44,428 nt of DNA from Halobacteriales archaeon QH_7_69_31 (GTDB lineage: Archaea > Halobacteriota > Halobacteria > Halobacteriales > Haloarculaceae): positions 17,539 through 61,966 of the forward strand of contig PXQY01000063.1 of the NCBI GenBank assembly GCA_003021745.1, given 5' to 3'. Of this stretch, positions 17,351 through 26,802 are shown piece after piece. The notes under the pieces were generated by a model that did not search any database, was not told the origin of the DNA, and worked only from the letters and a program-made list of their open reading frames with translations. Numbering within the stretch: the stretch's first letter is position 1; each line of letters opens with the position of its first letter. The position numbers and the translations under genes were made by a program.

Positions 17351-17407
17351 CGGCGCGAGTCCCCCCCGAGGGTGCCGGATCGAGGGTACGGCACGGGTGG
17401 TCCGGGG

Positions 17408-17482
17408 ATGCTCGGCGACATCAACATCGACTCGCTCGTCATGGAGTCCATTCAGAAGGAGGAGCCGGCGAGTGCCAGGTAA
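17408..17482 (+). other. 24-codon frame after tnaA, uncertain
   Basis: ATG at 17408 opens a short frame (MLGDINIDSLVMES...) ending with TAA at 17480-17482. Its amino-acid pattern is regular, but there is no domain and no clear promoter. It may be the start of a lost gene or chance. Confidence 0.2.
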
Positions 17483-17529
17483 GACTCACTGGGGCTCGGT
17501 AAAACCTCCGCAGCTTTTACCATCCGGCG

Positions 17530-18945
17530 TTACTCGTTCACTCCACTCTCGAGGACGGCAACGATATCGGACAGGTCGAAGAGACGGAGGTCATCACGTT
17601 CGTCTGCAGCTTCCTCGACGGAGGATTTGAACCCAGAGCGGCTGAACAAGGCGAATTCGTTCGTTGGCTCACTGCCTCCTGTGGGCGTCCAATCGATGTG
17701 CTCTACGTCGTCTTCGAGATCCGCGAGCACGTCATAGCCGAGCGGGGTGTTGGTAAATTTCGCTTCGCCCGCGATCAGCGTCGAGCCGTCGGTGGGGGCG
17801 ACGACGTCTACCTCCCTGCCCTGGTACCACCACTGGCTCGGCACCTGTGTGAGCTGGTAGTCCGTAAAAAGTGCCGGCACCGCGTTGTGACAGAGCGATT
17901 CGAACGTTTCGCTGACGAAGTCCGGCAGTTCCGGTTCGATGAGGTCCTCGTAGGCATCCTCGCCGTAGAGTTCGTACTGCCCCCGGCGGCCGTAGAGGTA
18001 CCGGAAGTAAAACCGGAAGACGGGATCTCGAATCCGGTATCGCGTCCGCTTGCTGCGCGCCGGATCGGCGAGTGCCGGATGGTGTGTCTCGATGATCCGG
18101 AGCGTTTCCAGCCGGTTGAAGTAGTACGATGTATTGGTACTCTCGATGCCGGCCCCCTGGGCAATCTCGTCTCGACTGCGGTTCCCGCTGGCCATCGATT
18201 CCAGCACGGAGTAATACGTGTTCACTTCAGAGAGTTCCATCTGGAGGACGGTTTCGGGCTCGTCGTGGAGTGGGCCATCCGGGTCGTACAACAACTGCGT
18301 GATGTTTTCGCCGAAATCCCGTGATGGATCGAGCGGGCTGAGATATCGCGGTGTGCCGCCGAAGACGCCATAGACGAACACTCGTTGTTCGGGATCGTAC
18401 GTCGGCACGAACGTTTTGATGGAGCGAAACGGCAGCTGGGTGAGTTCGAGGCGGCCATGTGGCGTCTGGGACACCCGGCCGTAGAGTGGCGCGCCGCCAT
18501 CGAGGACGTGGGTATGAATCATGCCGATCGCAGAGCCCGTGAGCACGAGGGTGGCCTGGCTCTCGTCGACGGCCGTATCCCAGAGGTGTTGAATGACCGA
18601 TGGAAGCCCTTCGTTCGGTTCGACGAGGTACGGGAATTCATCGATTACGATGATGGCATCTCTGTCGACGAGGTGTGTCAGGAGAGGTTCCCACTCCACT
18701 TTGACGCCCGTGATGCCCGGAAAGGTCGTCGCTGCGGCCTCGACGAACCGCCTGAGCTGGGTCGTCGCCGTGCCTTGGACTGCCTGATAGTACACGGCAT
18801 CGTGGCGGTCGGCAATCGATCGGCGAACGAGTTCGCTCTTGCCGATCTGGCGGCGCCCGTAGATGATTGCGAGTTCTGCAGCGTCACTCTCGTAGAGAGT
18901 CTGCAACCGATCGAGTTCTTCGAGACGATCGACGAACTGGTCCAT
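17530..18945 (-). CDS. Archaeal AAA ATPase with DUF234 nuclease-like C-terminus
   Basis: A 471-residue protein of the archaeal ATPase family (ATPase_2 plus DUF234). Walker A is YGRRQIGKSELV (about residues 29-40) and Walker B is IIVIDEFPYL. The sensor LVLTGSAIGMI follows. A winged helix (about 255-295) includes RSRDEIAQGAGIESTNTSYY. The C-terminal domain has WYQGREVDVVAP and IAGEAKFTN, which fits the PD-(D/E)xK-like pattern reported for DUF234. The physiological role is not known; such genes are common on mobile or accessory archaeal DNA. Codon use is less GC-rich than in neighbours, suggesting transfer. Three 15-bp repeats lie upstream. Confidence 0.87.
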   Translation of the reverse strand: MDQFVDRLEELDRLQTLYESDAAELAIIYGRRQIGKSELVRRSIADRHDAVYYQAVQGTATTQLRRFVEAAATTFPGITGVKVEWEPLLTHLVDRDAIIVIDEFPYLVEPNEGLPSVIQHLWDTAVDESQATLVLTGSAIGMIHTHVLDGGAPLYGRVSQTPHGRLELTQLPFRSIKTFVPTYDPEQRVFVYGVFGGTPRYLSPLDPSRDFGENITQLLYDPDGPLHDEPETVLQMELSEVNTYYSVLESMASGNRSRDEIAQGAGIESTNTSYYFNRLETLRIIETHHPALADPARSKRTRYRIRDPVFRFYFRYLYGRRGQYELYGEDAYEDLIEPELPDFVSETFESLCHNAVPALFTDYQLTQVPSQWWYQGREVDVVAPTDGSTLIAGEAKFTNTPLGYDVLADLEDDVEHIDWTPTGGSEPTNEFALFSRSGFKSSVEEAADERDDLRLFDLSDIVAVLESGVNE

Positions 18946-18995
18946 ACTCCCCGTCGTGGCGACAGCTACATATACGCATCGAAGTTAGTGGCCAA

Positions 18996-19040
18996 ACTAT
19001 AATAGTCTGAACTATAATAGTCTGAACTATAATACTCTGG
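18996..19040. repeat. Three tandem 15-bp repeats upstream of the ATPase
   Basis: Copies at 18996-19010 and 19011-19025 are identical (ACTATAATAGTCTGA). The third, at 19026-19040, differs at two positions. Each holds a palindrome ACTAT-A-ATAGT. The array lies 51-95 bases before the ATPase start, upstream of a TATA-like GTATATGT, so it is probably an operator array. Confidence 0.7.
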
Positions 19041-19188
19041 TTCATACGTAGGCAGGTCAATAATACCTCGAAGAGACAGCAAGTAGCAGCATCGCCAGTG
19101 TGGATTTGCTGATCTCCGTCCGTGTCACCCGTGCTCCGCCGACGCAGCTATCACTGCCGGGAGATCTAACGTACCGCGTGTCGCCACG

Positions 19189-19848
19189 TTACCGCCCCTT
19201 CCTCAACCGCTGGCCGGTGTCCCGCGGGAGTCCGGCAGCCTCGACGGCGTCGACGACGCGGTCGACGTCGTACTCGACGCGGTGTTCGTCCACGGCGAGT
19301 GTGTCGAGGTCGACGACGGCGTACGCCGCCCGCGGGTCCTGGTCCCGCGGCTGCCCGACCGCCCCCGGGTTCAGCACGACGCCGTCCTCGTAGGTCTCGT
19401 GGGCCTGCACGTGGGTGTGGCCCATCACGAGGACGTCCTCCCCATCGAGCAGCTCCTCGGAGAACAGCTCCGGGTAGGTGTAGCGGTTCGGGTCCTCGGG
19501 GTGGCCGTGGACGACCTTCAGCCGGCCGTCGAAGACCAGCCGCTGGTCGGGAAGGCCGGCCAACCACTCGTGGCGGTCGTCGTCGAGTGCCTCCCGAGCG
19601 TACTCGACGCCGTCGTCGGCCATCCGGTTGCCGGCAAAACCCGTCCCCGTCACGACCGCCCGGTCGTGGTTGCCCATAACCGTCGGCACGTCGCGATCGC
19701 GGAGGGCGTCGACGCACTCGACGGGCCAGGGGTTGTAGCCGACCACGTCGCCGGCACAGACTAGGGCATCCACGTCGGGCATGTCCTCGAGCACCGCGTC
19801 CAGGGCCACGCGGTTGCCGTGGATATCGGAAATGACGCCAGCGAGCAT
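19189..19848 (-). CDS. Metallophosphoesterase (YfcE/MJ0936-like)
   Basis: A 219-residue calcineurin-like phosphoesterase with two metal sites. Motifs in order: SDIHGN at 7-12, GDVVGYNP, MGNHD, VHGHPED and MGHTHVQ. These provide all usual metal ligands. I chose the ATG at 19848 (MLAGVISDIHGN) because the preceding in-frame residues are arginine/serine-rich and unlike the family. Substrates of this family vary (phosphodiesters, nucleotides), so none is assigned. It is preceded 134 bp upstream by the purO 3' end on the same strand. Confidence 0.9.
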   Translation of the reverse strand: MLAGVISDIHGNRVALDAVLEDMPDVDALVCAGDVVGYNPWPVECVDALRDRDVPTVMGNHDRAVVTGTGFAGNRMADDGVEYAREALDDDRHEWLAGLPDQRLVFDGRLKVVHGHPEDPNRYTYPELFSEELLDGEDVLVMGHTHVQAHETYEDGVVLNPGAVGQPRDQDPRAAYAVVDLDTLAVDEHRVEYDVDRVVDAVEAAGLPRDTGQRLRKGR

Positions 19849-19982
19849 ACGCCGGTGTAGGACCGGCGACGGGTAAGAGGTGGCGGTCCCGCCGCGTCCG
19901 ACTCGGGCGCTCACGCAACGGTCGGACCGGGCGCTCACCCAATAGTCGACCCGGTCGCCGCCCCTTCACCGACGGCCCAGCC

Positions 19983-20561
19983 CTACGGGCCGTTGTAGAA
20001 CCCCGTCGCGAACCCGTCCTCGGTCGCCGTGACCGCGGCCGCACACACCGGGTGCTCGAGGTCGAACTCGTAGACCTCCCGCGCCATCGCCTCGGGTTCG
20101 GTCGCCTCTAGGTCGGTGGCCTCCGGGCGGTCCGTCTCGTAGGTCGCGACGAGCGTCGGCGCCTCGACGGCCTCGACGAGCAGGGCGTCCCGGCGGACGA
20201 TGCCGACGTAGCTCTCCGCGCCGACGACGCCGGCGACGCGGGGCGTGTCGTAGTCGTCCTTCTCGTAGTCCAGCGCCAGAAGCGTCGCCGCGAGGGCGTC
20301 CCGGGCGGGGTAGCCCGCCTCGAGTTTCTCGACGATCGGGTCGACCTGCGTCCCGTTGCCGACGACTGCGGCCGCGTCGTCGTCGGTCGTCCGCAGGCAG
20401 TTGTAGGAGATGTAGGGGTTGTCGGTCGCCGGGGCCTCGGCGGTGGGGGCGACGGTCAGCGTGCCGTCGCGGTCGACGATCCGGCGGTGCGGGAACGACC
20501 GCGAGGACACGCGGTAGGCGGCCCGGTCCGGTGCGACGACGACGAAGCGGCCGACGTACAT
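19983..20561 (-). CDS. purO: IMP cyclohydrolase, archaeal PurO type
   Basis: A 192-residue archaeal IMP cyclohydrolase that closes the second ring in the last step of purine synthesis, converting FAICAR to IMP. It starts with the signature [12 protein letters not shown] and continues [22 protein letters not shown] and a C-terminal [15 protein letters not shown]. The length matches the family. The ATG at 20561 is fixed by the conserved N-terminus. It is divergent from the phosphatase-like gene at 20742, with an AT-containing 180-bp gap that includes CGATATACAG and CATATATG, likely TATA elements. Confidence 0.93.
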   Translation of the reverse strand: MYVGRFVVVAPDRAAYRVSSRSFPHRRIVDRDGTLTVAPTAEAPATDNPYISYNCLRTTDDDAAAVVGNGTQVDPIVEKLEAGYPARDALAATLLALDYEKDDYDTPRVAGVVGAESYVGIVRRDALLVEAVEAPTLVATYETDRPEATDLEATEPEAMAREVYEFDLEHPVCAAAVTATEDGFATGFYNGP

Positions 20562-20741
20562 GCGCGGTGGTGCAGACGGCGGGGCCATGTCGGTGTCGGT
20601 TCGCCGATGGCGCTGGCGGCGGCCACACCCCCGAGGAGCATAGACCGAATGTTTCGATATACAGCCGCATATATGTCTCAATAGCCCGATTTCCGGGGTT
20701 TCATCGGTGGCTATTTGGGGTCGTCGGCGGTAGTGGGCGGT

Positions 20742-21170
20742 ATGGACTCGACGGTCCCGCGCGTCGCGTTCGTCTGCGTGCAGAACGCCGGTCGGAGCCA
20801 GATGGCCGCCGCCTTCGCCCGCCGGGAGGCCGGCGTCCGAGGCCTGGACGTCGAGGTGCTGACCGGCGGCACCGACCCGGCCGACGCCGTCCACCCCGAG
20901 GTCGTCGAGGCGATGGCGGGGGTCGGGATCGACCTCTTGGACAGCCAGCCACACGGGATCGACACTGCGGAACTCGAGACCTGCCGCCTCGTGGCGACGA
21001 TGGGCTGTTCGACCCTGGAGTTGGACGCCGATGTCGACGTGCGGGACTGGGCGCTGCCGGATCCGCACGGCGAGGACAGAGAGCGGGTCCGGGAGATCCG
21101 CGACGAGGTCGAATCGCGGGTGGAACGCCTCTTCGACGATCTGGAGCGGGAGATTGGCGTCGAGGGGTAG
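20742..21170 (+). CDS. Low-molecular-weight phosphatase / thioredoxin-type arsenate reductase
   Basis: A 142-residue protein with the LMW-PTPase fold. The P-loop C12-x5-R18 ([12 protein letters not shown]) and the acid motif ALPDPHGED are intact. Cys81 and Cys89 ([12 protein letters not shown]) sit where arsenate reductases of the ArsC/LMW type have their redox pair, which favours arsenate reduction over protein dephosphorylation. No ArsR or arsenite pump is adjacent, so this stays open. The ATG at 20742 follows a GGGCGGT stretch. Confidence 0.8.
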   Translation: MDSTVPRVAFVCVQNAGRSQMAAAFARREAGVRGLDVEVLTGGTDPADAVHPEVVEAMAGVGIDLLDSQPHGIDTAELETCRLVATMGCSTLELDADVDVRDWALPDPHGEDRERVREIRDEVESRVERLFDDLEREIGVEG

Positions 21171-21207
21171 CCCTTGGGTCTTTCAAAGAGAAGGAGCCAC
21201 CCGGCGT

Positions 21208-22005
21208 ATGGTGACCGAATGGGAGTGCATCGAGGGGCTCCAGAAAGCGGCCCGACGGTTGGGGGAGTCGCCGACGAAAATGGAGTACGAGGCCCTGGGA
21301 CTGCGACCAGCATCGGCGACGATCATCAGACAACTCGGCGGGTGGAACGCCGCCAAGGAAGCCGCCGGGCTGGAAACGAACCCCTCGACCGGCTCTCGCG
21401 TCGGTAAGAAACCCGACGACATAGCGCTTCCCGAGGGCGTTTCATGGGACGAACTGTCGGTCGATCAGCGGTGGCACTATCGAAACCGTGAGTGGAACAA
21501 AGAACGGACGCGCAGAAGACGGGCGGGACTTCGAGCGTGGCTCAATAACCGGAAGCACGACCGAGGCTGCTTGGACTGCGGTAGAACGGACCCCGCGTAT
21601 CTCGACTTCCACCACCGCGAGGAGGCCGACAAGGAGATGGCAGTCGGTCGGATGGTCACCTTCGGGTACGGGCGGGACGCACTGAATTCGGAGATAGAGC
21701 GGTGTGCGGTTCTCTGCGCGAACTGCCACCGGAAGGAGCATCACACCGAAACGACCGATGAATTACGGGCGTGGCTCCACGAGCGGAAGGCCGAACGGGG
21801 CGGCTGTTCGGAATGCAATGAAGATGACGTGGCGTGTCTCGACTTCCACCATACGACCGACGAGAAGACCGACACGGTCGCGAGGATGGTCACCGATGGC
21901 CGGCCGAAGGAGATCCTGAAGGATGAACTAGAGCGATGTGAAGTCCTCTGCGCGAACTGTCACCGCAAGATACATTTCGAATCGCCGGACTGTTTCGAGG
22001 AGTAG
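21208..22005 (+). CDS. Homing-endonuclease-like protein with two tandem HNH modules
   Basis: A 265-residue protein. Residues ~10-55 match the homing-endonuclease-associated helical repeat (SPTKMEYEALG followed by RQLGGWNAAKEAAGL). Two HNH-like zinc modules 78 residues apart follow. Module one has CLDCG at 121, LDFHH at 132 and CANCHRKEH at 170. Module two has CSEC at 200, LDFHH at 211 and CANCHRKIH at 248. Each is preceded by LRAWLxxRKxxRG, so the modules arose by internal duplication. The central DFHH and CxxCH groups look intact in both. It ends 59 bp before tRNA-Gln. It is probably a free-standing mobile-type endonuclease. Confidence 0.8.
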   Translation: MVTEWECIEGLQKAARRLGESPTKMEYEALGLRPASATIIRQLGGWNAAKEAAGLETNPSTGSRVGKKPDDIALPEGVSWDELSVDQRWHYRNREWNKERTRRRRAGLRAWLNNRKHDRGCLDCGRTDPAYLDFHHREEADKEMAVGRMVTFGYGRDALNSEIERCAVLCANCHRKEHHTETTDELRAWLHERKAERGGCSECNEDDVACLDFHHTTDEKTDTVARMVTDGRPKEILKDELERCEVLCANCHRKIHFESPDCFEE

Positions 22006-22024
22006 ACGAGTCGTCCGAACACGA

Positions 22025-22037
22025 CAATAATAAATAG
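22025..22037 (+). promoter_or_regulatory. TATA box of the tRNA-Gln gene
   Basis: AATAATAAATAGA is the only strongly AT-rich word in the gap and lies 28-40 bases before the tRNA, a usual distance for archaeal tRNA promoters. Confidence 0.55.
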
Positions 22038-22064
22038 AGCCACGGCGTTCGAATCTGTGCAGGC

Positions 22065-22137
22065 AGTCCCGTGGTGTAGTGGCCAATCATGTGAGCTTCT
22101 GGGGCTCACGACGCTGGTTCGAATCCAGCCGGGACTA
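22065..22137 (+). tRNA. tRNA-Gln (anticodon CTG)
   Basis: A full cloverleaf is visible. The acceptor arms AGTCCCG (22065-22071) and CGGGACT (22130-22136) pair, with A as discriminator. The anticodon stem TGAGC/GCTCA encloses the loop TTCTGGG, giving anticodon CTG. The T arm is GCTGG-TTCGAAT-CCAGC. There is no intron and CCA is not encoded. Confidence 0.93.
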
Positions 22138-22230
22138 TACTCTGGATATCCTCACCTTCCAGCAGTATCGTTGGATTCGGTCCGGCCATCGACCCGCACC
22201 GTTTTCATCCGGTCATGCCGGAGACCTCGC

Positions 22231-22689
22231 ATGGAACTCGTCGAAGACACGCTGGACACGGGGCTGGATCCGTTCCTCGCACGGCCGCTTTTCTGTTTCC
22301 TCACACAGCGTTCAGGGAGCGGCCCACGGATCTCGCCCCTGTGGTTCCTATGGGAGTACGGCGCCATCTGGCACGTCGCGCAGTTGGATGACCGCTCGTA
22401 CCCTCGTCGAGTGCGGGAGTACCCGGACTCGGCGGTGGCGGTCGTCGATTTCGACCCCGAGACGGGACGCGTCGAACACGTGGGCATGCGCGGCACCGCG
22501 TCACTTGAGGCGTTCGACCGCTCTACGGCAGGACGGCTATTGGCGAAATACCTCGGCGACGAGCGGCGCGAGTGGCCCGAGCGGTTCGTCGGACTCGAGA
22601 CGGACGACTACCGGCTCATCCGGTTCGTCCCGGAGACGGTCGTGGCGCGCGACCAGTCATACCGGGCTCCGGCCGGCGAGAGCGTCTGA
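22231..22689 (+). CDS. Pyridoxamine 5'-phosphate oxidase-like flavin-fold protein
   Basis: A 152-residue protein with the split beta-barrel of the pyridoxamine-phosphate-oxidase/F420-reductase superfamily. ISPLWFLWEYGAIWH matches the strand pair that contacts FMN or F420, followed by VAVVDFDPETGRVEHVGMRGTA and a C-terminal LIRFVPETVVARD strand. The ATG at 22231 gives MELVEDTLDTGLDPFLARPL. The substrate and cofactor cannot be assigned. It follows tRNA-Gln by 93 bp. Confidence 0.8.
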   Translation: MELVEDTLDTGLDPFLARPLFCFLTQRSGSGPRISPLWFLWEYGAIWHVAQLDDRSYPRRVREYPDSAVAVVDFDPETGRVEHVGMRGTASLEAFDRSTAGRLLAKYLGDERREWPERFVGLETDDYRLIRFVPETVVARDQSYRAPAGESV

Positions 22690-22756
22690 GGAGGGGCTGT
22701 CATCCTTCGCTCGGCGGGCGCCACCGTGCCGTCGCAACCTCCGGAAGCCGCCCCCC

Positions 22757-23892
22757 TCACTCCTCGCCGGACTCGTAATGCTCGCCGGCCGCCGACGGGA
22801 GCCGTGTCCGGCCCACCAGCGCGAGTACGACGACGACCATGACGAACGGTGTGATCCGGATGAGGGGGTCGGGGACGCCGATGTCGGCCAGCTGGAGCGG
22901 GTTCTGGACGGCCTGGAGCCCGGCGAACAGCAGCGTCGAGAGGAAGGCGCGATGGCGATGAAGCCCTTGCCGTTGACCATCGTGGCGCCGTTGCCGGTGA
23001 ACTGGCCGAGACCGAGCGAGAGGGCGGCGCCGCCCAGCCCCGAGAGGACGCCCGACAGCAGGACGGCGGCGTACCGCACCCGGTCGACGCGCACGCCGGC
23101 GGTGTCCAGCGCCTTCGGATTCTCGCCGCTGGCGTGGATCCACCGGCCGAACCGCGTCCGGTAGAGGACGTACCAGGAGAGTACGACCGCGAGCACCATC
23201 AGGTAGACCGACAGCGAGGACGCCAGGAGCACCTCCGCGACGAACAGCACGACCCGGCCGAGCAGGCCGACGACCACGGCGAAGACGGCGTCGAGCACCC
23301 CGACGCCGAGGGTCGGCGGGTCGATCCGGGCGGGCAGACCGCCGGCGCTCGGCAGCGCGCCGACCAGCTCCGGCACCGTCGGCACCGTGCGGACGCTGTC
23401 TGTGTTCGGCGCCTCGTAGATGACCTGCGAGGCGAACGGGGCGAGCCCGAGCGCGATCAGCCAGACGGCGAGCCCGGCGATGATCTGGTCGGCCCGGAAC
23501 TCGATGCAGACCACCGCGAACAGCCCGGCGAGGAGGGTGCTCGCGAGCACGCCGGACAGGAACGCGACCACGAGGCTGTCGGTGACGTCCATGGCGTAGA
23601 CGGTGGCGAACGCGGCGACGATGAGCAGGCCTTCCAGGCCGATGTTGATGACGCCGCTCTTCTCGGCGAAGATGCCGCCCAGCGCGGCGAGGGCGATCGG
23701 GACGGAGAGCCGGAGTGCAGAGGCGACGGTGCCGGCGGCGAAGACGGCCCGGGCGAGGGTGCCGGCCGGCGACGCCGGGAACAGGAGGCCGAGGCCGCCG
23801 AGCGCTACCAGCACGGCCACCGTCGCGCCGGCGATCGTCCCGCGGCGGCCGCCCACCAGCCGCGCTACGGTCGCTCTCGTCGCGTCGATCAC
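22757..23892 (-). pseudogene. BMP-type ABC transporter permease 2, disrupted
   Basis: The second permease of a nucleoside/BMP-family importer. From the GTG at 23892 the protein reads normally through EKSGVINIGLEGLL, a typical core motif, to NGKGFIAIA. Near 22947-22952 the frame breaks. In the next frame it resumes with AFLSTLLFAGLQAVQNPLQL and ends RLPSAAGEHYESGEE. Homologues usually have about a dozen residues (an FGxxxPxGA-like turn) at this point, so a short deletion of roughly 35-40 bp with loss of frame is likely. The start overlaps the stop of permease 1 by four bases (GTGA), as expected for one operon. Function is probably lost. Confidence 0.8.
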
Positions 23893-25178
23893 GGCTCTCC
23901 ACCCCGCCGGTCGGTCCCAGTCGGCTCGGAGCCGCCGTCGGCGGCGACGGCGTCGCCGCCCGCCCGGTCCTGCGGGAGGACACGGCGGCCGAGCAGCCGG
24001 AAGAACTCCGGCATCGCGACGAACAGGATGATGAGCCCGCGGAGGACGCCGACCAGCTGCGGCGGGACGTCGGTCGCGAACTGGACGACGGTGGTGCCGC
24101 TCTTGAGGACGCCGAACAGGAACGCGGCGAGCGCGACGCCGAGGGGGTTGTTGCCGGCGAGGATGGCGACGGTGATGCCGTCGAAGCCGTAGGCCGGCAC
24201 GTTGGTCTGGAACTTGCCCAGGACCATGAGGACGTAGACGGCGCCGCCGATGCCGCCCAGCGCGCCGGAGAGTGTCATGCTCGCGACGACGGTCCGCCGG
24301 GCGTCGACGCCGCCGTACTCGGCGGCGGCCGGTTGCAGTCCGCTGGCCCGGAGGTCGTAGCCGAACACGGTCCGGCGCAGGAGGACGAAGACGCCGCCGG
24401 CCGCGAGGAGGCCGAACAGCAGCGCGAGGATGGAGACGCCGAACTGCGGCGCGAACAGCAGCGGCGGGAACAGGGCGTGGTCGGGGAGCGGGATGGTCTG
24501 GTTGGCGGGACTCGCGGGGTCTTTGAACACAGAGCGGACCAGGTACAGCGCCACGCCGCTGGCGATGAAGTTCAGCATGATGGTCGTGACGACCTCGTTC
24601 GCGTCGGCGTAGGCCTTCAGCGCCCCCGGGATCGCGCCGTAGAGCCCGCCGAAGACGGCGCCGACGAGGACGCCGAACGGGACGAGTACGACCGTCCCGA
24701 CGACGCCGGCGACGAACGTGGCGGCCCACAGGACGGCGACCGCGGTCGCGAGCGCGCCGACGACGAGCTGGCCCTGGGTGCCGATGTTGAACACGCCGGC
24801 CCGGAACGCGAGCGCGACGGACAGGCCGGTGAACACGAGGACGGCGGTCTCCCGGAGCGTCGTCGCCATCCGGCCGTTGAGCGGGTCCCACCCCGGGCTG
24901 GCCGGGTCGCCGAGTGCGCCCAGGAAGAGCCGGTCGAAGACGGCGACCGGGTCGTAACAGAAGCCGACACTGGCCAGTTCCGGGACGCCGAACGGCCGCG
25001 GGGTCGCGAGCACGAACGCGGCCTCCTCGCAGGTGGCGGTGCGGCCGGCGACGAGGACGATGACCGCGCCGACGAGGACCGACGCCGCGAGCGACGCGAG
25101 GCTGATGAGCGCCCGCTCGGTGGCGGAGGCCTCGACGAGACGCCGGAGCGCCCGCCGGGCGCGGTCGCGGACGCTCAA
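23889..25178 (-). CDS. BMP-type ABC transporter permease 1
   Basis: A 429-residue membrane protein of the nucleoside/BMP permease family (NupP/YufP-like). About ten hydrophobic helices are visible. FRAGVFNIGTQGQLVVGAL is the conserved permease core and ANEVVTTIMLNFIA the following conserved stretch. A long external loop with CEEAAFVLATPRPFG and DPASPGWDPLNGRM lies after helix 1. The start is TTG at 25178, overlapping the ATPase stop codon by four bases (TTGA), so translation is probably coupled. Confidence 0.88.
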   Translation of the reverse strand: MSVRDRARRALRRLVEASATERALISLASLAASVLVGAVIVLVAGRTATCEEAAFVLATPRPFGVPELASVGFCYDPVAVFDRLFLGALGDPASPGWDPLNGRMATTLRETAVLVFTGLSVALAFRAGVFNIGTQGQLVVGALATAVAVLWAATFVAGVVGTVVLVPFGVLVGAVFGGLYGAIPGALKAYADANEVVTTIMLNFIASGVALYLVRSVFKDPASPANQTIPLPDHALFPPLLFAPQFGVSILALLFGLLAAGGVFVLLRRTVFGYDLRASGLQPAAAEYGGVDARRTVVASMTLSGALGGIGGAVYVLMVLGKFQTNVPAYGFDGITVAILAGNNPLGVALAAFLFGVLKSGTTVVQFATDVPPQLVGVLRGLIILFVAMPEFFRLLGRRVLPQDRAGGDAVAADGGSEPTGTDRRGGEP

Positions 25179-26766
25179 CGGTCGCCGTCACCCCCGGTAC
25201 GGGTCGCCGTCACGGCGGCGGTCGAGGACACGTCGTCCGGCCGCTCGCCGGCCAGAAGGAGGCCGAGTTGTTCCTCCGTCACCGCGTCGGGGTCGACCGT
25301 GTCGACGAACTCGCCCTCGTGGATGACGGCGAGCCGGTCCGAAAGCGTCCGGACCTCCTCGAGCTTCGAGGAGACGAGCAGCGTACAGACCTGCGCGTCC
25401 CGGAGCGAGAGCAACCGATCGTGGATGAACTCGATGGAGCCGACGTCGACGCCGCGGGTCGGGTGGGCGGCGACCAGAAGCGACGGGTCGCGCTCGAGTT
25501 CGCGGCCGACGACGAACTTCTGCTGGTTGCCACCGGAGAGCGACGCCGCGGTCGCGGTCGGGTCCGGCGGCCGCACGTCGTACTCCGCGACGACCGCCCG
25601 GGCGTGGTCGCCGGCGCGCTCCCAGTCCACCCGGCCCGCGCGGGCGAACGGGGCGCCGTGCTGGCCGCCGAGCACGCCGTTCTCCACGAGGTCGAACGCC
25701 ATCACCAGCCCCCGCTCCTGGCGCTCTGCGGGGACGTACGCCATCCCGGCGTCGATGCGGTCGCGGCGGGATCCGTCGGTCACCTCCCGGCCGTCGACGC
25801 GGATCCGCCCCGATACCGGCGTCCGGAGGCCGGTGATGGTCTCGACCAGTTCGGCCTGCCCGTTGCCGTCGACGCCGGCGATGCCGAAGATCTCGCCGCC
25901 GCGGGCGTCGAAGGACACGCCGTCGACCGCCCGGACCCCGCGGTCGTCGGTCACGGCCAGGTCCGCGACCTCGAGGACCACCTCACCCGGAGTGGCCGGC
26001 CGTCGGTCGACGTCCAGGAGCACCTCGCGGCCGACCATCAACTCGGCCAGGTCCTCGCGCGACGTCTCCGCGGCCGCGACGGTCCCGACGTTCCGCCCGT
26101 CCCGGAGGACCGTGATCGCGTCGGCTGCCGTCATCGCCTCCCCGAGCTTGTGGGTGATGAAGATGACCGTCTTCCCCTGGTCGGTGAGTTCCTCCAGGAC
26201 CGAAAAGAGGTCCGCGACCTCCTGGGGCGTCAGCACGGCCGTCGGTTCATCCAGGACGAGGACGTCGGCGCCCCGGTACAGCGCCTTCAGGATCTCGACG
26301 CGCTGCCGGACGCCGACGGAGACGTCCTCGACGACCGCGTCGGGGTCGACGGACGGCCGAGCGGGCCCGCACCGACGTCGACGCCCGCCCGTGCGGCGAG
26401 CGCTCCGGCGTGGCTGGCAACGTCGTCGAGCAGCGGCCACCGACCCGGTTCGTTGCCGAGCGTGACGTTCTCGACGACGGTCATGTCGTCGACGAGCATG
26501 AAGTGCTGGTGGATCATCCCGACGCCCGCGTCGATCGCGTCCCGGGGCGTGTCGAACGACCGGGGGTCGCCGCGGACGCGGATCGTCCCCTCGTCCGGCT
26601 CGTAGAGCCCGTAGAGGACGTTCATTAGGGTCGTCTTGCCGGCCCCGTTCTCGCCCAACAGCGCGTGGACGGAGCCGGCTTCGACGGCCAGGCTGACGCC
26701 GTCGTTGGCGACGACGCCCGGGAACCGCTTCGTGACGTCGCGGAACTCGACTGCCGGCGTGGTCAT
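25175..26766 (-). pseudogene. BMP-type ABC transporter ATPase (two domains), frameshifted
   Basis: A tandem ATPase of the sugar/nucleoside importer type (RbsA/NupO-like). Domain 1 starts at 26766 with Walker A LGENGAGKTTL and QHFMLVDDMTVVEN. Near 26370-26385, after VDVGAGPLGRP, the frame changes by what looks like one lost base. Then VEDVSVGVRQRVEILKAL and VLVLDEPTAVLTP follow. Domain 2 has the degenerate Walker A GVDGNGQAEL, signature LSGGNQQKFVVG and LLVAAHPTRGVDVG, all usual for this class. A single-base sequencing error would restore the protein, so pseudogene status is less certain than for permease 2. Confidence 0.75.
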
Positions 26767-26802
26767 TGGTTGGTCTCCGGGGTGATGCTATCGGGGCTCG
26801 GG

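Noticed and set aside
18996-19040. Three 15-bp repeats as a CRISPR remnant
   Set aside because: Repeats are too short and have no spacers. Their position before a promoter and inner palindromes fit an operator.
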